The translations under genes and the position numbers were made by a program. A stretch of DNA of 58,026 bases from an uncultured Clostridia bacterium (GTDB taxonomy: Bacteria; Bacillota; Clostridia; Christensenellales; UBA1242), in the NCBI GenBank assembly GCA_947627545.1, contig CANQWK010000009.1, positions 1 to 58,026 on the forward strand. Direction: 5' to 3'. The notes below the pieces were generated by a model. That model had not been told where the DNA came from. It searched no databases and worked only from the letters and a program-made list of their open reading frames with translations. Position 1 is the stretch's first letter, and each line of letters begins with the position of its first letter. Below, piece by piece: positions 55,501-58,026 of the stretch.

Positions 55501-58026
55501 ATAATCATGCTAGATGGCAAGGTGGGGGAATTTATTGTGACCCAAATGTAAATGCAAGTATCACAGGCGGCTCAATTCATGACAACAATTCTGACCAAGG
55601 TGGTGGAATTAAACTTACAAATGGTGCAACATTAAAAATAGGCTCGTCCGCAAGAATTTATAATAATATAGCATGGAATGGTGGCGGATTATTGGTAGAT
55701 AACGAAAATTCTGTTACATTACCATCTTCACCTCAAAATTGCATTTATGGGAACACTTGCCCTGGCAGTGGTATAACACATAATACAATAGGTTTTAATT
55801 CTAAAGATGACACTTATACACTATATTATGCTACAAATACAAGTGGAGGAACATCAAGCAAAACGGTTACAGTTAACTATTTAGATAGTCCTAGTCAATA
55901 TAATGAATTTACGCAAGAAGGCGTTGGCAGTTACAATTTTTATGGTTGGGCAAGTTCATCATCTTCCTCTTCAACTGTGAGTTTAACAACAAGGAATACA
56001 ACCAGCAGCACTTCATATAATCGGTATGCTGTTTATTACAGTTATACAGGCACAAGAACATCTAGTAGTACGGGATATACTGTAAAATTTTATTATGGTA
56101 GTGGAACAAGTGATTATATAAGTAAATCTAATACAAAAACCACAACATATAATAATGTTCCTAGATATTATAATTATAAGTTATCATATTTAAGCCAATC
56201 AAGCTCAGGTGGAACAGCAGGTTCGGTATCTTATTCACCAATAACAGCACCAAGTCCAACCTTATCGGGTTATACATTAGAGGGTTGGGCAGATAGTAGC
56301 ACAGCAACAGCAAAATCACATAACACCGGTTTTACAACAACACCAAACAGTAGTAGTTCACGCTTAACTTATTATGCAGTGTGGAGCGATACCAGTGGCA
56401 CACGCAGTGTAACAAGTACTCCAACTGTGGCTAGGTTTTATAAAACTTCATCAAGTAGTGGCGGATATGAAGATGTAACTAGCACCAAAACCATACCATA
56501 TACGGGAGTGAAGAAAACATATAACTATACCCGAGCATATTCATCTACAGCAACCACAGGTGGAACGGCGGGCACGGCAACATACTCACAAATAACTGCA
56601 CCTAGTGCAACTTTATCTGGTTATACATTAGAGGGTTGGGCAGATAGTAGCACAGCAACAGCAAAAACACATGATACCGGCTTTAAAGTTACACCAACTT
56701 CGGATACTCGTAAAGATTACTACGCAATTTGGAGTGACACCAGTGGCACACGCAGTGTAACAAGCACTCCAACAGTTGCAAGGTTCTACAAAACCTCAGC
56801 AACAGATTACCAAGATATAACCAGTACTAAAACAGTGCCATATACCGGAGTAAAGAAAACATATAATTACACTCGTTCAACTTCAGTCACAGCAACCACA
56901 GGTGGAACGGCAGGTGCAGCAACATATACGCAAATAACCGCGCCTACTGCAACTTTATCTGGTTATACATTAGAGGGTTGGGCAGATAGTGGCACAGCAA
57001 CCGCCAAAACACACGATACCGGCTTTAAAGTAACCCCAACAGCAGATACACGCAAAGATTACTATGCAATATGGAGTGATACAAAAGGCACGCGAAATGT
57101 AACCACTACTCCAACAGTTGCTAGGTTCTATAAGACCTCATCAACAGATTATCAAGACATTACAAGTACAAAAACAGTCCCATATACAGGAGTAAAGAAG
57201 TATTACTCATACGACTTAAATAAATCAGTTACAGAAACCACAGGTGGAACGGCAGGTACAGCAACTTATACACAAATAACCGCACCTACTGCAACACTTG
57301 CAAATTATACATTAGAGGGTTGGGCAGACAGTGGCACAGCAACCGCCAAAACACATGACACAGGTTTTAAAGTTACACCGACATCAGATACTCGTAAAGA
57401 TTACTATGCAGTGTGGAGTGATACATCAGGCACAAGAAATGTAACAAGTACACCAACGGTTGCTAGGTTTTATAAAACTTCATCAACAGACTACCAAGAC
57501 ATTACAAGTACAAAAACAGTCCCATATACAGGCGTAAAGAAAACATATAACTATACTCGCACATCTTCAGCCACAGCAACCACAGGCGGAACAGCTGGTG
57601 CCACAACATATACACAAATAACCGCACCAACAGCCACTTTGGCAAATTACAAATTAGAAGGCTGGGCAGACAGTGGCACAGCAACAGCCAAAACACATGA
57701 TGTTGGCTTTAAAGTTACACCAACCGCAGATACTCGCAAAGACTACTATGCAATATGGAGTGATACATCAGGAACGCGAAGTGCCGAAACGTCACAAAAC
57801 TTTAATTTTAAATATTTAGAAACAGAAACAGTGGTAAAAGGAACAAAAGTAACAAATTATACAGGAGTTACTAAATATTACTCCTACGATTTGAAAACCG
57901 AAAAAACATCAACAGACGGAACGGAGCAAAGCAGTTCATATAAAGTAATAACTTCGGCAGCAGCACCAACTAACAGTGGCTATACATTTAAAGGTTGGGT
58001 AACAGACAGCACAAAGAATAGTAGTA
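52524..58026 (+). CDS. Giant surface protein with Pmp-like and InlB-like repeats, 3' end outside window
   Basis: Frame stays open from ATG 52524 (AGGAG upstream) to the window end, over 1830 codons. A basic N-terminus and one hydrophobic segment (about 11-34) act as signal or anchor; no lipobox. Residues ~55-240 have GLUG-type strands (STFQGTFDGAYYTIINAKLL; NNVGGIVGK). After a Asn/Thr linker, ~550-1080 hold about 17 copies of a 'N.A..GGGIY' unit, typical of right-handed beta-helices in polymorphic membrane proteins. From ~1150 come tandem ~114-residue repeats ending GYTLEGWADS and YYA(I/V)WSDT, which fit the InlB/Flg_new (Listeria-Bacteroides) repeat. A wall or host-contact adhesin role is inferred. 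The sorting signal, if any, lies beyond the window. Confidence 0.9.
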   Translation, partial: MKAKTSKKAKIVTLFSIIVLLCFTIVLSAIGIFFSKKQTTPKPKEEIGLLDWNTDKWNGDSSEDNFLSGEQFANRGDKAFTINSADSYIWFVNLTQNETEAAKYNYFKDYTIYLNTNIDLQNKPTEQIGKKMPNGESTFQGTFDGAYYTIINAKLLGGLFAYTTNATIKNIGLYNAEIQSNNEYTGGIVDEAIDTTISDVYVRAGKIKGNNVGGIVGKLTLTQNNSITNSFADTTLNGTNNSGLVYEIIGKTNTSTQTEADNTNIIEENNTNNQTNEDNNTNNQSAQTFNYIIDYCYSNNAETNYAELKNVNIIKPHLFLNPVVNNFNAWNYQAEYSLKTTWCNYSGDKSFIFNLPILSKFNKTFLTGCFYENVLVKENGEVENLESLSTAFNTMKDGDTAELNLIVEKITVEEPAILSANATLHLESAVNTTLTRGENNTQTLIASGNNSKLEIGGKSNTTITLDGNREYVEANNLKSDAVIIANGYDFSMNNVKIQNNINNTTNYGGGVLVYNVTAGQIVDEETNEPQELNLSGEITNCESANCGGGLAVVNCSAEIAVEITNCKANSGGGLALVDKVENLSQVNNVFFNYGFDKKISLTLGLTVINTTTITEDVKYNTGKSYGAGIFISYYADSIGITVTLKASVCHNDCIGAGGGIRSSCGGSDKSMLILENSSAKVYSNTASDGGGIYATFTCILMESGSYVGGTYVAAGNIADSGKGGGIYLDSRSELYMTGGTISYNKANKVEGSSSKGQGGGVYAVAGTILAASSGTISYNSATDEGGGVYASGTTSLFENANSNTILEYNTAYYGGGIFLEAGSSTSDIGNTSDGTKMIVRRNTANQDGGAIYVKLSSNSTVNLNYINAVSNTAKYGGGLYFYAPSSTNTVNITANCISDSNKATVGHGGGMYFNGNSTTLNFNGQIINNRTGHTEECSGNPSGAGARICGSTTVNMTGGLIKGNDTEADMVYGGGFYFDPGTSLNMTGGEICNNHARWQGGGIYCDPNVNASITGGSIHDNNSDQGGGIKLTNGATLKIGSSARIYNNIAWNGGGLLVDNENSVTLPSSPQNCIYGNTCPGSGITHNTIGFNSKDDTYTLYYATNTSGGTSSKTVTVNYLDSPSQYNEFTQEGVGSYNFYGWASSSSSSSTVSLTTRNTTSSTSYNRYAVYYSYTGTRTSSSTGYTVKFYYGSGTSDYISKSNTKTTTYNNVPRYYNYKLSYLSQSSSGGTAGSVSYSPITAPSPTLSGYTLEGWADSSTATAKSHNTGFTTTPNSSSSRLTYYAVWSDTSGTRSVTSTPTVARFYKTSSSSGGYEDVTSTKTIPYTGVKKTYNYTRAYSSTATTGGTAGTATYSQITAPSATLSGYTLEGWADSSTATAKTHDTGFKVTPTSDTRKDYYAIWSDTSGTRSVTSTPTVARFYKTSATDYQDITSTKTVPYTGVKKTYNYTRSTSVTATTGGTAGAATYTQITAPTATLSGYTLEGWADSGTATAKTHDTGFKVTPTADTRKDYYAIWSDTKGTRNVTTTPTVARFYKTSSTDYQDITSTKTVPYTGVKKYYSYDLNKSVTETTGGTAGTATYTQITAPTATLANYTLEGWADSGTATAKTHDTGFKVTPTSDTRKDYYAVWSDTSGTRNVTSTPTVARFYKTSSTDYQDITSTKTVPYTGVKKTYNYTRTSSATATTGGTAGATTYTQITAPTATLANYKLEGWADSGTATAKTHDVGFKVTPTADTRKDYYAIWSDTSGTRSAETSQNFNFKYLETETVVKGTKVTNYTGVTKYYSYDLKTEKTSTDGTEQSSSYKVITSAAAPTNSGYTFKGWVTDSTKNSS
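54165..55730 (+). repeat. About 17 GGGIY-type beta-helix repeats
   Basis: Coding repeats of ~25-45 residues, each with a GGG(I/L/V/M)(Y/F) core, for example DGGGIYAT, KGGGIYLD, QGGGVYAV, YGGGIFLE, HGGGMYFN, QGGGIYCD. DNA identity between copies is low, so the repeat is kept at protein level. Confidence 0.85.
56280..57780 (+). repeat. Tandem 342-bp (114-residue) coding repeats
   Basis: The word for LEGWADS begins at 56280, 56631, 56973, 57315 and 57657: one 351-bp and three 342-bp steps. Each unit encodes EGWADS.TATAKTHDTGFKV, YYA(I/V)WSDT.GTR, TPTVARFYKTS and VPYTGVKK in order. A degenerate unit stands before (from about 55990) and another begins after. Many differences between copies are synonymous. 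Confidence 0.93.

Noticed and set aside
56280..57780. Regular repeats considered as a CRISPR array
   Set aside because: The 342-bp units are fully coding and contiguous, without short palindromic repeats and unique spacers.

Overview
Organism. The window is very AT-rich, uses the standard code (TGG for Trp, TGA as a stop) and has mostly consensus TTGACA/TATAAT promoters with 17-base spacers. It carries sporulation-family genes (spoVT, a spoVB-like flippase, a yabP-yabQ-divIC cluster), a BclA-like collagen protein, an LtaS-family enzyme, one-chain GlyRS and DUF1540/DUF1858 proteins. This fits a low-GC Bacillota genome of the clostridial type, probably an uncultured gut lineage; that placement is inference, as no rRNA is present. 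Layout. 1-3.8 kb: right end of an integrated element, with an excisionase-like DNA-binding protein, a tyrosine recombinase carrying an inserted HTH domain, a lipoprotein, an intact tRNA-Arg(CCU), and the 5' half of a second tRNA-Arg(CCU) that stops at the anticodon loop. 4-8 kb: collagen-like protein, a small unknown protein, spoVT with a 77-bp tandem repeat of its 3' end, and an unknown coiled-coil protein. 8-18.4 kb: compact housekeeping block of ldh, dus, spoVB-like, HU, tadA, an M14 peptidase, CPBP-CPBP-rlmH operon, a stand-alone GlmU acetyltransferase domain, and a yabP-yabQ-divIC-CMP-kinase operon with 4-base overlaps. 18.6-30.1 kb: one 3832-codon lipoprotein gene with GLUG-type repeats. 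30.2-38.1 kb: queH, alr, a membrane protein with four AT-hooks, a DUF1858 protein, an LtaS-like enzyme, tRNA-Asn. 38.2-49.2 kb: two very large unknown intracellular proteins, glyQS, rplI, and a two-gene unit whose second product has an HExxH zinc-protease signature. 49.4-58.0 kb: DUF1540 protein, leuS, and a surface protein still open at the window end (over 1830 codons) with Pmp-like GGGIY repeats followed by 114-residue InlB/Flg_new-like repeats. Themes. Several genes lack a Shine-Dalgarno sequence and instead have a -10 box ending 6-8 bases before the start codon (ldh, dus, queH, the LtaS-like gene, the first CPBP gene), which predicts leaderless mRNAs. Much coding capacity goes to giant repeat-built surface proteins and large unassigned proteins. 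The most novel-looking items are the membrane-anchored AT-hook protein, the helical-repeat and beta-repeat giants at 38.2-45.0 kb, the coupled metalloprotease pair, and the tRNA junction of the integrated element.
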